Assembly: GCF_029168945.1 (NCBI RefSeq)
Contig: NC_083601.1
Location: 75,195,595 to 75,259,594, forward strand
Source of the DNA: Cannabis sativa
Taxonomy: Eukaryota > Streptophyta > Magnoliopsida > Rosales > Cannabaceae
Reading direction: 5' to 3'
DNA length: 64,000 bases
The number at the start of each line of letters is the position of its first letter. The first letter of the stretch is position 1. Below are positions 35,091-48,687 of this stretch, piece after piece. The translations under genes and the position numbers were made by a program. The notes under the pieces were generated by a model. It made no database searches. It saw only the letters and a list, made by a program, of their open reading frames with translations, and was not told the origin of the DNA.

Positions 35091-37863
35091 GTTTTAGTAT
35101 TTTCACTTGTCATTCCTACTTGCTATATGCTGAATTGTGTATGAATTTATATTGAACCATGTTATTTTCTGTTATTAAGTTGTAGTTTAATTTCGAATCT
35201 TCATTGTTGGTCTAACATGTTTGTTTTTCTACTGAGATAAATCCCTAATGGATTTTCACCATTAGACATACATAATAGTGTAAGATCTCGAAAGATAAAT
35301 ATTGTATATGCAACATCTAGCTGTTCATCAATTGATGACACCTTAGACTAGTATTTTTACAATATGAAACAAGAAGATTACATAAATAAGATTACTTTGT
35401 CTTTCGCTAATCGAAGCATCGTTGGATTCTTATTTATAAACAAAATTATCCTAATTCCTCTTAGCTTATTCATTTCGAATTAGCTCAATAATATATCATT
35501 GGATGAATGGTCTATAAATCATTTCATGTCATTATATTTTCTCTTAAGAAATTAAATGACGCATATGATTATAATCCCGAAATTCTATTCCCAATTGATA
35601 TAAATCCTCAATCTTAGAAATCTCCTACTTGTATGGGCAAATCTGACTTAGAGTTTGTATTAGTATTGGTGGTCCAAGAAAGAATTACTCATTATATTTG
35701 TTTGAATTTAAGTCTTTGACTTTAATTTTAGAATCCAAACAGAAATTTTCTTATATTTCTAATTCCAGAATACAATACAGTTACACTTTCTCAAGTGTTT
35801 AATATCCATCTTCTATTAATGGATTAAAACTGTATGGAACATGAGTTAGGTATTCTGTGACCAGGATCCACTTGCAGTATTCTAAGAACTCTTTGATGTA
35901 ACTAAACCTAAGTCATCAAAAGACACTACCACATTTTTTTAATCTATGGCATTTGTATCTTGTTCATAGTGGATTTGACAAGATCAATCTCTGCAAAGAG
36001 TTAATATGCCTATATCCACTGAAAGTAGTTCATCTCATTCGCAGATGGATGTACATTCAGGGGTGGATATGAGTTTTTCGTTGTATTCTTAAAACGATAA
36101 CTCTAGATTATACTTTTTAGCAAAGAAATTTGAAATGTTTGAAAAATTTCATTAATTTCTAGCAATGGTTAAAACCATTAAGGTAAGTGGTTAAAGATCT
36201 TGCGAACTGATAGGGGTGGAGAAATAGTTAGTAGATATGCAGTTCAAAGATCATTAAATTGATTTTTGAATTATATCCAAACTTACCTCTCCAGAAATTT
36301 TGAGCTGCATATTGATGATTAGTTACTAGTCGTTGCCTAAATCCTTCTATGGTAATACAATTTCAGAATGATGTAATGGTTGGGTACTTAATGTAAATCA
36401 TTACTAGATTCATGGATGACCTAATCAAAATCTTAAGAAAAGCTAGAACTGTTAACCATGGTTTGTTAGCTATTCTAAGTGATTAGGGGTGGACCGTCCC
36501 ATTGTCAATAGATAAGAAAGTGTTTGTTCAAACAAATACTACTTTTCTAAGAAAATGACTAAGTCTGAAAAACAAGTAGCAAATAAAGGAGATATTTAAT
36601 TCTTGATTCCAAAAGTGTTCTATCATCTTATATAACATATGATGATCCCACTGCCTCTGTTGTCTTGTCACAACTGAAGAGATCAATACCATTTAGTTTT
36701 CTTAGACATAATTCACGGTGCCTTGTCGTAGTGGGAGAGTTTCTAGGAACTCACCTTCTTATGACTTGGGAGACACTAGTGATTAAAATCCATTGTGAGT
36801 TTAAACAAGTAATGGATTGTCAAGATAAGAAACTAAGAAGAAAGCTAATAGAACTATGGTTTAATCCATTCACATGGAGTAACCTAAAGTTTTCTATTAC
36901 AAGGACATAAAAGGAAATTTTAGTTAATAAGTCTATTCTATGGACTTAACAAAACTTCCTGTTCCTAGTATTATAGGTTTGAGTTTATCTAAACCTATGG
37001 CTTGTGGTATACCTGGTAATTACTTACTCTAATGCAAGCAACTTACTTTAGTAAGATGCTGAAGCATTTTCTTTCTAATGGCAATCTATAGAAGCTTCAC
37101 AACTTCTTAGGTATAGATTTTATTTATCTAAGGAAAAGTCTTAACTAATCCAGAAAAGATAAAGCCATGAAAGAATTTCTTATATCAACAGTGAGAGGTC
37201 CTAGATATGATTTTGTATGCCTTAGACCAGACACCTGCTGTTGAGTGGGAGTAATGAGTAGGTATCAGATTAATCCAGGAGAAGAACATTGGAAGACAAT
37301 CAAGTAAATCTTAAGATTAAGAAGAGGTACTATATGTTAGTCTATAAGGGTGTGTTTAAAACTCTTAGACTACACCATATCAGATTTCGAAATTTGCCTT
37401 TGTGCTAGTAAATCTTTTTGATAAGATGGTGGTTACTCTGGGGGTGGAATAGTGATTTTGGAGAAGTGTAAAAACCTATCTGATGTCTCTAGGTCTACCA
37501 GAGAGGGACTGAATGTTAAGGTTGCAGGAAAGGTACTTATTCAGTCTAAGGAAAGTTCTATACATTTTTTGGCATCATTCCAAATTGCCTTAAACTACTA
37601 GTGTTAATTTCCTGATTAACCAAAAGTAGTTGCCAAAGATATAGAATCCAGTATCCCAAGAGAGTAGACATATAGAGAGGAATTTCACATTATCAATGAT
37701 TTTATGATTAAAGGAAGAGTAATGGTGGAGAAAAGGTTGTGTTTAATTCAACCTTTCAGATCCTATTACGAGGAGTTTACTACTACTACACTTGATTTGT
37801 ATATCGAGGTGTTGAGATTATTTGAAACGCACTTTTTGTTTTATATTAGTGCAAGTGGGAGTT
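35091..37863 (+). pseudogene. Copia-B decayed gag-pol
   Basis: Order of recognisable blocks follows Copia-A: gag-pre-integrase/integrase remnants near 35960-36250 (the stretch equivalent to LGHIGFDR and TDRGGEY), an RT/RNase H remnant at 37080-37480, then a polypurine tract AGTGCAAGTGGGAGTT just before the LTR at 37864. Where Copia-A begins gag, this copy has another diverged unit of the leader (35200-35450). The frame is closed throughout by stops and indels. Largely the same lesions appear in element C. Confidence 0.75.
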
Positions 37864-39684
37864 TGTTGGGTTTTATGCCCTAAATAAAACTCATTTCAAT
37901 ATAATCAGATTTACTTATTAATATAGATCAGAAATAACATTTAATGTTGCATGGTTCACATGATTTATTTCATGATTATATGTACATAATGTACAGATTC
38001 ATCTGAAACCATTTTCACATACTTGATCTTGTTTATTGTGCCGTCAACACATTGGAAAGTAAACATGACTATGTGAATAAAGTTTCCTAGATTTATCAGA
38101 CACAGGGTCTTACTGATATGATAATCTACAACAAGAGTTTACTTGTATTTGGAGAAATACTATGTTCTTTCCAGAACATTGGTTAAAGTAAAGCTCAGGT
38201 TGGATGCATGGAGTATGCATCGGAAGGGACCGATATTGAACTTTGACTTAGATTTAATTAAACTTACCGTAAAATCTATTCAAGTCAATATCGCCTAGTT
38301 GATCTTAGATCAAATGATCTTAATCCTGTTATGATTAGGCTCAATCTTGAAAGGCTATTCGTGTTCCTTGAATCGTTAGTTAAGCCTACTTTTAGGTCAG
38401 GGTGATACATACATTTTGGGAACACGGTAGTCCAATTGAGTGGGAGCGCTAGCATAAACATGGAATCTATAGCTTCTATCTGGCAAATAGTAAGCAAAGG
38501 ATGATCTCCTTCGAGCTTGACCAAACAGAAATAAATGGTGGAGATCTCATTTCACATAAGCTGAAATATCATTTATACGGGGTCAAGTGTTTTAAGGATA
38601 AAATACATAGTAGGGTGTTACGGTAATTTAATCCCTTTACTGTGTAGATCATTCATATAGAGGATAATTGATCACATTAGGATTATAACAATGGATAACT
38701 AATGATGTGTCTATATGGTGGAACGTATAGAGCATTCTATATACTGAGAGTGCAATTCTAAGTTCTATGCGTGGATTCAACGAAGAATTAATAAGTTAGT
38801 GAATTTTAGTGTTAAATTCTTGATCTACTTATTGGAAGCTCGGTTATATAGACCGATGGTCCCCCCACTAGTTGAGATAATATTGCTTGTAAGACTCATG
38901 TAATTGGTTTTGATTAATCAATTATAATTCACAAATTAGACTATGTCTATTTGTGAAATTTTCACTAAGTAAGGGCGAAATTGTAAAGAAAGAGTTAATA
39001 GGGGCATATTTGTTAATTATGATACTTTGTATGGTTCAATTAATAAATATGATAAATGAAAATATTATTTAATAATTATTTATAGTTATTAAATAGTTAG
39101 AATTGGCATTTAAATGGTTGAATTAGGAAATTGGCATTTTTGAGAAAATCAGATGCAAAAGGTGTTAAAATTGCAAAATTGCAAAAAGCAAGGCCCAATC
39201 TACTAAGTGTAGGGCCTGCCACTTTTGTAGGAAATTTAAACTGATATTTTCATTATTTTAATGCCAAATAATTCAAACCTAACCCTAGTGGAATGCTATA
39301 AATAGATAGTGAAGGCTTCAGGAAAATTACACTAAATTTTCTACACTTCTGATTCAGAAAAACTGAGCCTTTCTCTCTCCCTATCTTTAGCTGCCACTTC
39401 TTCTTTCTCTTCCCTCTTGAATTTCGAAATCCTTAGTGTATGAGTAGTGCCCACACACAGCAAGTGATACCTCAATCATAGTGAGGAAGATCGTGAAGAA
39501 AGATCATCAGCAAAGGAGATTCAGCATCAAGGATTCAGAGAAAGAGATCCAGGTTCAGATATTGATAATGCTCTGCTACAGAAAGGAATCAAGGGCTAGA
39601 TATCGTTTTAGAAAGTTCATATTTAGGGTGTTAATAAACATACTTGTGAGTAGATCTAAGATCCTGGTAAAATAAATTCTAACA
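37864..39684 (+). repeat. 3' LTR of Copia-B, with internal deletion
   Basis: 1821 bp against 1896 bp for the 5' LTR. The gap is at about 39603, where GGGCTAGATATC joins GTTTTAGAAAG directly, with ATC at both edges of the lost piece. An antisense open frame lies at 38285-38524. Confidence 0.93.
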
Positions 39685-39689
39685 GGATC

Positions 39690-41133
39690 ATCATAAATAA
39701 GATGATAGAACACTTTTGGAATCAAGAATTAAATATCTCCTTTATTTGCTACTTTATTTTCAGACTTAGTCATTTTCTTAGAAAAGTAGTATTTGTTTGA
39801 ACAAACACTTTCTTATCTATTGACAATGGGATGGTCCACCCCTAATCACTTAGAATAGCTAACAAACCATGGTTAACAGTTCTAGCTTTTCTTAAGATTT
39901 TGATTAGGTTATCCATGAATCTAGTAATGATTTACATTAAGTATACAACCATTACATCATTCTGAAATTGTATTACCATAGAAGGAATTAGGCAACGACT
40001 AGTAACTAATCATCAATATGCAACTCGAAATTTCTGGGGAGGTAAGTTTGGATATAATTCAAAAATCAATTTAATGATCTTTGAACTGCATATCTACTAA
40101 CTATTTCTCCACCCCTATCAGTTCGCAAGATCTTTAACCATTTACCTTAATGGTTTTAACCATTGCTAGAAATTAATGAAATTTTTAAACATTTCAAATT
40201 TCTTGCTAAAAGGTATAATCTAGAGTTATCGTTTTAAGAATACAACGAAAAACTTATATCCACCCCTGAATGTACATCCATCTGCGAATGAGATGAACTA
40301 CTTTCAGTGGATATAGGCATATTAACTCTTTACAGAGATTGATCTTGTCAAATCCACTATGAACAAGATACAAATGCCATAGATTAAAAAAAATGTAGTT
40401 GTGTCTTTTTGATGACTTAGATATAGTTACATCAAAGAGTTCTTAGAATAGTGCAAGTGGATCCTGGTCACAGAATACCAAACTCATATTCCATACAGTT
40501 TGAATCCATTAATAGAATATGGATATTAAACACTTGAGAAAGTGTAACTGTATTGTATTCTGGAATTAGAAATATAAGAAAATTTTTGTTTGGAATCTAA
40601 AATTAAAGTCAAAGACTTAAATTTATACCAAATATAATGAGTAATTCTATCTTGGACCACCACTACTAATTTAACTCTATGTCTGATTTGCCCATACAAG
40701 TAGGAGATTTCTAAGATTGAGGATTTATATCAATTGGGAATAGAATTTCGAGATTATAATCATATGCGTCATTTAATTTCTTAAGAGAAAATATAATAAC
40801 ATTAAATGATATATAGACCATTCATCCAATGATATGTTATTGAGCTAATTCGAAATGAATAAGCTAAGAGGAATTAGGATAATTTCGTTTACAAGTAAGA
40901 ATCCAACGATGCTTCGATTAGTGAGAGTCAAATTAATCTTATTTATATATAATCTTCTTGTTTCATATTGTAAAAATACTAGTCTAAGGTGTCATCAATT
41001 GATGAACAACTAGATGTTGCATATACAATATTTATCTTTCGAGATCTAACATAATTATGTATGTCTAATGGTAAAAATCCATTAGGGATTTATCTCATTA
41101 GATAAACAAAATAAGTTAGACCAACAATGGAGA
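39690..41133 (-). pseudogene. Element D, continuation beyond Copia-B
   Basis: Minus-strand decayed integrase/gag region that resumes the sequence cut at 29681. It aligns by eye in reverse with 35215-36650 of Copia-B and 43215-44660 of element C. Near 41133, at ACCAACAATGGAGATTT, the orientation flips to plus without an intervening LTR, joining element C head to head. Confidence 0.8.
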
Positions 41134-44100
41134 TTTCTAAGCTAAACTATATGTATTTTATAGAATTATAACCATCTAGATTCTTTCTGAAGCTTAATTT
41201 AAATTTTTCATTAAATATTCCTATTTAAGTTGATATTTAGTTATCTACAACTAACCAACTTAAATCTGAATTTCTTTTGGATTTAAAATTTCAAAATTAA
41301 GTTGAGGAATTTAGGCATTGGTTATTAAGATTCTTTAGATATTTTTAAGTTAATATCTTTTCGAATATTAACTTAAAATGGAATATTTTAGATATTTTTT
41401 GAGTTAATATCTTTTCGAATATTAACTTAAAATGGAATATTTTCAAATTAAGTGGTTATAACTTAATTTTTGATATTTAATTAAATTTAAATTTCAAAAT
41501 ATTTAAGTTCTAGATATTTCTAATACAACTTAAATTAGATATTTTTTCAAATTTTGTGGAAAAGATACTTAGTTAAATAAGATATTTTCTAGATAGTTAT
41601 TTCTAGACTACTTATTATTTCTAATATTAAATAGGAAAATATTATACATTGTGAAATTAATTATTTTAAATAATTAATTTTGGTACAATTTATTTTTTCC
41701 TAGTATTAAACTAGAGATTAATAATTAAGCCTTCTCTACACTTAATTATTTATTTCTTGAATTTAATACATTTAATTAATTTGAAAATTAAATATCTAAG
41801 TTGATTTTCATCATGATACTTAAATATTTCTTTTTCATGACACTTAATTAAATATAAAATTATTTTTAGTTGAAATTTATTTTTTCAACTAAATTTAAAT
41901 AATTTTTAAAATATATTTTTTCTTTATTTTATTAATCAAATTTCGAAATTGCATTTCTTAAATGCTGGTATTTCGAATTTTATTTGAAAAATAGATTAAA
42001 GTTGTAAATTATTTATTTTAATTTTGGACCAACTTAAATCAATGATTTTTTTCATTAATTGATTAATTTAAAATAATAAATTAAAATATATTATTAGAAA
42101 TTGAATTAATTAGTCAAAGGAAAATCTAGATAGGTGATATTTTTGCTTGAAGTATTTTTTTTTAATGTATTTAATTAAATAGAAAATTAATCTTTAAGTT
42201 GATTTTCATCATCATACTTAAATATTTGAAATTTTTCTTATATATTTAATTAAATAGGAAAATTATATTTTTTGTTGTAAATTAATTTTATTAATTAATT
42301 TTGGGCCAACATTAAATTAGAATAATTTTTTCAGGATTAATTTTTTATTTTAACATGCATTTTCGAAAATTGTGTCCTTGAATACTTTAATTTTTCGAAA
42401 TGCAATATATATTTATAGAAAATTAAATTTGAGTTGTAAATTAATTTAAATTAATTTTGTAACAACTTAAATTGAATATTTTTCTAAATATTTATTGGAA
42501 ATTATTACTAAGATGGAAATAATTCATATTATTTTCATATCCATCTAAGTAAAATTTATAAATATTAAATTAAAATTTATATTTAGAATTTTTCATTCTA
42601 AATTGGAAATTTTAATTAAATAAATATATATTTAAAATAAATAGATTAAATAAAGAGAATCAAAGAAAATACAACTCTCTTTAAATAATGAGCTTTATTA
42701 TTAAGATATTCGATCTCCATTGTGGGTTTTACACCGCGTTTGTTTTAGTGAGTAATCCTCCCTAATGGAGGAACGTTCATTAGCCATTTCGCACCGTTTA
42801 ATCTCGAATGATAAGTAGTTTGTAAGTGTTTTGTATGGTATGGATCACCCTAATGGTGGCGACCATACTTGACTTGCAAATTGCGAAACAATGGTGGAAG
42901 CTCATAAGATAGAATTGCCTTGACTCTCGCCTAAACGGGACAACGCTGAATTCCAATCTTGATCGAATAAAAGGTTGCTAGAATGTTTAACATTTTAGAC
43001 GAGCTGACAACTCTATTCAATGAATGGTAGCTTTGACTCTCGCCTAAACGGGACACTGATATCAGTTTGTTGAAAACCTTGGAAATTATTTAGGATTATA
43101 AGTTTTAGTATTTTCACTTGTCATTCCTACTTGCTATATGTTTATAATTTCTGAATTGTGTATGAATTTATATTGAACCATGTTATTTTCTGTTATTAAG
43201 TTGTAGTTTAATTTCGAATCTTCATTGTTGGTCTAACTTGGCTTGTTTATCTAATGAGATAAATCCCTAGTGGATTTTCACCATTAGACATACATAATAG
43301 TGTTAGATCTCGAAAGATAAATATTGTATATGCGACATCTAGCTGTTCATCAATAGATGACACCTTAGACTAGTATTTTTACAATATGAAACAAGAAGAT
43401 TATATAAATAAGATTACTTTGACTTTCGCTAATCGAAGCATCGTTGGATTCTTATTTAATCAACGAAATTATCCTAATTCCTCTTAGCTTATTCATTTCG
43501 AATTAGCTTCAAAACATATCATTGGATGAATAGTCTATAAATCATTTCATGTCATTCTATATTTTCTCTTAAGAAATTAAATGACGCACATGATTATAAT
43601 CCCGAAATTCTATTCCCAATTGATATAAATCCTCAATCTTAGAAATCTCCTACTTGTATGGGCAAATCAGACTTAGAATTAAATAGTAGTGGTGGTCCAA
43701 GATAGAATTACTCATTATATTTGGTATAAATTTTAAGTCTTTGACTTTAATTTTAGATTCCAAATAGAAATTTTCTTATATTTCTAATTCCAGATACAAT
43801 ACAGTTACACTTTCTCAAGTGTTTAATATCCATCTTTTATTAATGGATTCAAATTGTATGGAATATGAGTTAGGTATTCTGTGACCAGGATCCACTTGAA
43901 CTATTCTAAGAATTCTTTGATGTAACTAAACCTAAGTCATTAAAAGACACAACCACATTTTTATTAATCTATGGCATTTGTATCTTGTTCATAGTGGATT
44001 TGACAAGATCAATCTCTGCAAAGAGTTAATATGCCTATATCCACTGAAAGTAGTTCATCTCATTCGCAGATGGATGTACATCAGGGGTGGATATGAGTTT

Positions 44101-47100
44101 TTCGTTGTATTCTTAAAACGATAACTCTAGATTATACCTTTTAGCAAGAAATTTGAAATGTTTGAAAAATTTCATTAATTTCTAGCAATGGTTAAAACCA
44201 TTAAGGTAAGTGGTTAAAGATCTTGCGAACTGATAGGGGTGGAGAAATAGTTAGTTGATATGCAGTTCAAAGATCATTAAATTGATTTTTGAATTATATC
44301 CAAACTTACCTCCCCAGATATTTCGAGTTGCATGTTGATGATTAGTTACTAGTTGTTGCCTAATTCCTTCTATGGTAATACAATTTCAGAATGATGTAAT
44401 GGTTGTATACTTAATGTAAATCATTACTAGATTCATGGATGACCTAATCAAAATCTTAAGAAAGCTAGAACTATTAACCATGGTTTGTTAGCTATTCTAA
44501 GTGATTAGGGGTGGACCATCCCATTGTCAATAGATAAGAAAGTGTTTGTTCAAACAAATACTACTTTTCTAAGATAATGACTAAGTCTGAAAACAAGTAG
44601 CAAATAAAGGAGATATTTAATTCTTGATTCCAAAAGTTTTCTATCATCATATATAACATATGATGATCCCACTGCCTCTGTTGTCTTGTCACAACCGAAG
44701 AGATCAATACCATTTAGTTTTCTTCGACATAATTCACGGTACCTTGTCGTAGTGGGAGAGTTTCTAGTAACTCACCTTCTTATGACTTGGGAGACACTAG
44801 TGATTAAAATCCATTGTGAGTTTAAACAAGTAATGGATTGTCAAGATAAGAAACTAAGAAGAAAGCCAATAGAACTATGGTTTAATCCATTCACATGGAG
44901 TAACCTAAAGTTTTCTATTACAAGGACATAAAAGGAAATTTTCGTTTATAAGTCTATTCAATAGACTTTACAAACTTCCTGTTCCTAGTATTATAGGTTT
45001 GAGTTTATCTAAACCTATGGCTTGTGGTATACCTGGTAATTACTTACTCTAATGCAAGCAACTTACTTTAGTAAGATGCTGAAGCATTTTCTTTCTAATG
45101 GCAATCTATAAAAGCTTCACAACTTCTTAGACATAGATTTTATTTATCTAAGGAAAAGTCTCAACTATTCCAGAAAAGATAAAGCCATGAAAGAATTTCT
45201 TATATCAACAGTGAGAGGTCTTAGATATTCTTTTGTATGCCTTAGACCAGACACCTACTGTTGAGTGGGAGTAATGAGTAGGTATCAGATTAATCCAGGA
45301 GAAGAACATTGGAAGACAATCAAGTAAATCTTAAGATAAAGAAGAGGAACTATATGTTAGTCTATAAGGGTGTGTTTAAAACTCTTAGACTACACCATAT
45401 CAGATTTCGAAATTTGCCTTTGTGCTAGTAAATCTTTCTGATAAGATGGTGATTACTCTGGGGGTGGAATAGTGATTTTGGAGAAGTCTAAAAACCTATC
45501 TGAAGTCTTTAGGTCTACCAGAGAGGGACTGAATTTTAAGGTTGCAGGAAAGGTACTTATTCAGTCTAAGGAAAGTTCTATACATTTTTGGCATCATTCC
45601 AAATTGCCTTAAACTACTAGTGTTAATATCTTGATTAACCAAAAGTAGTTGCCAAAGATATAGAATCCAGTATCCCAAGAGAGTAGACATATAAAGAGGA
45701 ATTTCACATTATCAATAATTTTGTGATTAAGGAAGAGTAATGGTGGAGAAAAGGTTGTGTTTAATTCAACCTTTCAAATCCTATTACGAGGAGTTTACTA
45801 CTACTACACTTGATTTGTATATCGAGGTGTTGAGATTATTTGAAACACACTTTTTGTTTTATATTAGCGCAAGTGGGAGTTTGTTGGGTTTTATGCCCTA
45901 AATAAAACTCATTTCAATATAATCAGATTTACTTATTAATATAGATCAGAAATAACATTTAATGTTGCATGGTTCACATGATTTATTTCATGATTATATG
46001 TACATAATGTATAAATTCATCTGAAACCCTTTTCACATACTTGATCCTGTTTATTGTGCCGTCAGCACATTGGAAAGTAAACATGAATATGTGAATAAAG
46101 TTTCCTAGATTTATCAGACATAGGATTTTACTGATATGATAATCTACAACAGAGTTACTTGCATTTGGAGAAGTGCTATGTTCTTTCCAGAGCATTGGTT
46201 AAAGTAAAGCTCAGGTTGGATGCATGGAGTATGCATCGGAAGGGACCGATATTGAACTTTGACTTAGATTTATTAAACTTAACGTAATATCTATTCAAGT
46301 CAATATCGCCTAGTTGATCATAGATCAAATGTTCTTAATCCTGTTATGATTAGGCTTTATCTTGAAAGACTATTCGTGTTCTTTGATTTGTTAGTTAAGC
46401 CTACTTTTAGGTCAGGGTGATACGTACATTTTGGGAACACGGTAGTGCAATTGAGTGGGAGCGCTAGCATAAACATGGAATCTATAGCTTCTATCTGGAG
46501 AATAGTAAGCAAAGGATGATCTCCTTCGAGCTTGACCAAACGAACATAAATGGTGGAGTACTCATTTCACATAAGCTGAAATATCATTTATACGGGGTCA
46601 AGTGTTTTAAGGAATAAATACATTGTAGGGTGTAACGGTAATTTAATCCCTTTATAGTGTAGATCATTCATATAGAGGATCATTGATCAAATTAGAATTA
46701 TAACAATGGATAACTAATGATGTGTCTATATGGTGGAACATATAGAGCATTCTATATAACTGAGAGTGCAATTCTAAGTTCTATGCGTGGATTCAACGAA
46801 GAATTAATAAGTTAGTGAATTTTAGTAATAAATTCTTGATCTACTTATTGGAAGCTCGGTTATATAGACACATGGTCCCCGCACTAGTTGAGATAATATT
46901 GCTTGTAAGACTCATGTAATTGGTTTTGATTAATCAATTATAATTCTCAAATTAGACTATGTCTATTTGTGAATTTTTCACTAAGTAAGGGCGAAATTGT
47001 AAAGAAAGAGTTTTAGGGGCATATTTGTTAATTATGATACTTTGTATGGTTCAATTAATAAATATGATAAATGACAATATTATTTAATAACTATTTATAG

Positions 47101-47777
47101 TTATTAAATACTTAGAATTGGCATTTAAATGGTTGAATTAGAAAATTGGCGTTTTTGAGAAAATCAGATGCAGAAAAGGTAAAACTGCAAAATTGCAAAA
47201 AGTGAGGCCCAAATCCACTAGTATAGGGCCTACCACTTTTGTAGTAAATTTAAACTGATATTTTCATTATTTTAATGCCAAATAATTCAAACCTAACCCT
47301 AGTGGAATGTTATAAATAGATAGTGAAGGCTTCAGGAAATTTACACTTTTCTTCTGACACTTTCTGAATCAGAAAAACCTGAGCCTTTCTCTCTCCCTAT
47401 CTTTGGCCGAACCCACTTTCTCTTTCTTCTTCCTTCAATTTCGAAAATCTTAATGTGAGAGTAGTGCCCACACACAGCAAGTGATACCTCAATCATAGTG
47501 AGGAAGATCGTGAAGAAAGACTTTCAGCAAGAAGGAGTTTCAGCATCAAAGATTTAGAGAAATAGATCCAGGTTCATATATTGATAATGCTCTGCTACAG
47601 AAAGGAATCAAGGGCTAGATATCTGAACGGAAGGAGTCATTATCTTCCGCTGCACCCAATGTAAGGTTTCCTAAACTTTATATGTGTTTATTTCATCGTT
47701 TTAGAAAGTTCATATTTAGGGTGTTAATAAACATACTTGTGAGTAGATCTAAGATCCTGGTAAAATAAATTCCAACA
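41134..47777 (+). mobile_element. Element C: 5'-truncated Angela-like element with 3' LTR
   Basis: Starts abruptly within the leader (equivalent to about 33136 of Copia-B) and continues through leader blocks (TTGACTCTCGCCTAAACGG at 42919-42942 and 43031-43055), a decayed gag-pol (about 43090-45881) and an intact LTR ending at 47777. No 5' LTR or primer site is present. It forms the right arm of a large inverted structure with element D. The sequence following 47777 is unrelated to the family. Confidence 0.88.
45882..47777 (+). repeat. LTR-C: 3' LTR of element C
   Basis: 1896 bp, TGTTGGGTTTTATGCCC to ATTCCAACA, with the polypurine tract GCAAGTGGGAGTT immediately before. Closest by eye to LTR-D (26590-28469), including shared variants near the TATA-leader region. 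The antisense open frame lies at 46357-46539, shortened. Confidence 0.93.
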
Positions 47778-48687
47778 GGTTCAAGAATTGGAAGTGCTAT
47801 TTTTTAAGGAGATGGGAAACAATCAGAGAAGGGCATTGTCAACAAGAGGTAAGTGTCTTTTGGAATTAGAGAGGCCGTGTTAATAGAAATTATTAATTTG
47901 TTCCTTAAACAATTAAAAGTTTAATTAGATTGTTGACATTAATTGAAAATATAAGTAAAAATCTTGTTTTGGTTTTTGATTTAAAAAGTTGTAAAAAAAT
48001 TTATTAAACAGAAAATATGATTGTCAATCTTCACTTTTTTATATATTTTTATTTAGATTTTTTGTGCTTTTTTATTTTTTATTTTTAAAAATAGCTTAAA
48101 CATACGTATATAAAGAAACATGTATATTTTTTGTTAAACAAATTTCTTTGTTAAAATAAAAACTTTAGAATGGTCTTCATGTATTTTCTTTTATCAGAAC
48201 TTATCTTTAGAGTATAAAATACATAAAATTTTCATTTTCACTGACTTGCCATTTCCATCAGCTGCACCACCGCGACCTGCCACCTCCCCTCCAACTGCAA
48301 CTTCTTTTCAACCTTAGTGACAGTTGATGTGGCTGCAAGAGAAGTTGAGGCACCACCAGCCACTCGTATCAATGAAGAACCAGAAGAAAAGAAAGAAGCC
48401 AAGAAAATTGGTATATACATATAAAAAATCTTTTTGCATCTGTCATTTATTTATTATTGTGATTTCATCCTTCATGTTTGAACCTAATATATCTTGATTG
48501 TATGCTCACATCAAGCCTTTACTCACATACCATTTGATATGGGAAATTTGAAAAATTATACTTTAAAAACCCTAAAATTTTATTTTTAAACCAATATATT
48601 TCAAACTAAAAAATATATAACTCTTTTATCAAAAACTCAAAAATAACCCTCAAATAACTCAACCCCATTTTTCCCAACCCGCACATG
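47778..48687 (+). other. Unassigned sequence with possible exon remnants
   Basis: Two short stretches look coding but belong to no family I recognise. The first, 47779-47849, is open in one frame (reading VQELEVLFFKEMGNNQRR) and ends at a consensus donor, AGAGGTAAGTG. The second, about 48250-48412, is open in one plus frame (ending TRINEEPEEKKEAKKIG). There is no start, stop or full gene, so this may be a gene fragment captured or broken by the transposons. 48420-48687 is AT-rich without features. Confidence 0.3.

Larger units (their letters stand above)
29682..39684 (+). mobile_element. Copia-B: complete Angela-like element with dead coding region
   Basis: LTRs at 29682-31577 (1896 bp) and 37864-39684 (1821 bp) in plus orientation, with duplication GGATC at 29677-29681 and 39685-39689. 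The LTRs are highly similar apart from a roughly 75-bp deletion in the 3' copy at about 39603. The primer site (31578 onward) reads TGGCCTCAGAGTCATGG, a three-base variant of the iMet site in Copia-A. The internal 6.3 kb has leader blocks and a heavily decayed pol but no usable frame. It inserted into element D. Confidence 0.95.

Noticed and set aside
36665..36910. 81-codon open frame, repeated at 44686-44931
   Set aside because: It lies in a decayed pol region of Copia-B and element C. It is a chance frame in shared non-coding sequence.
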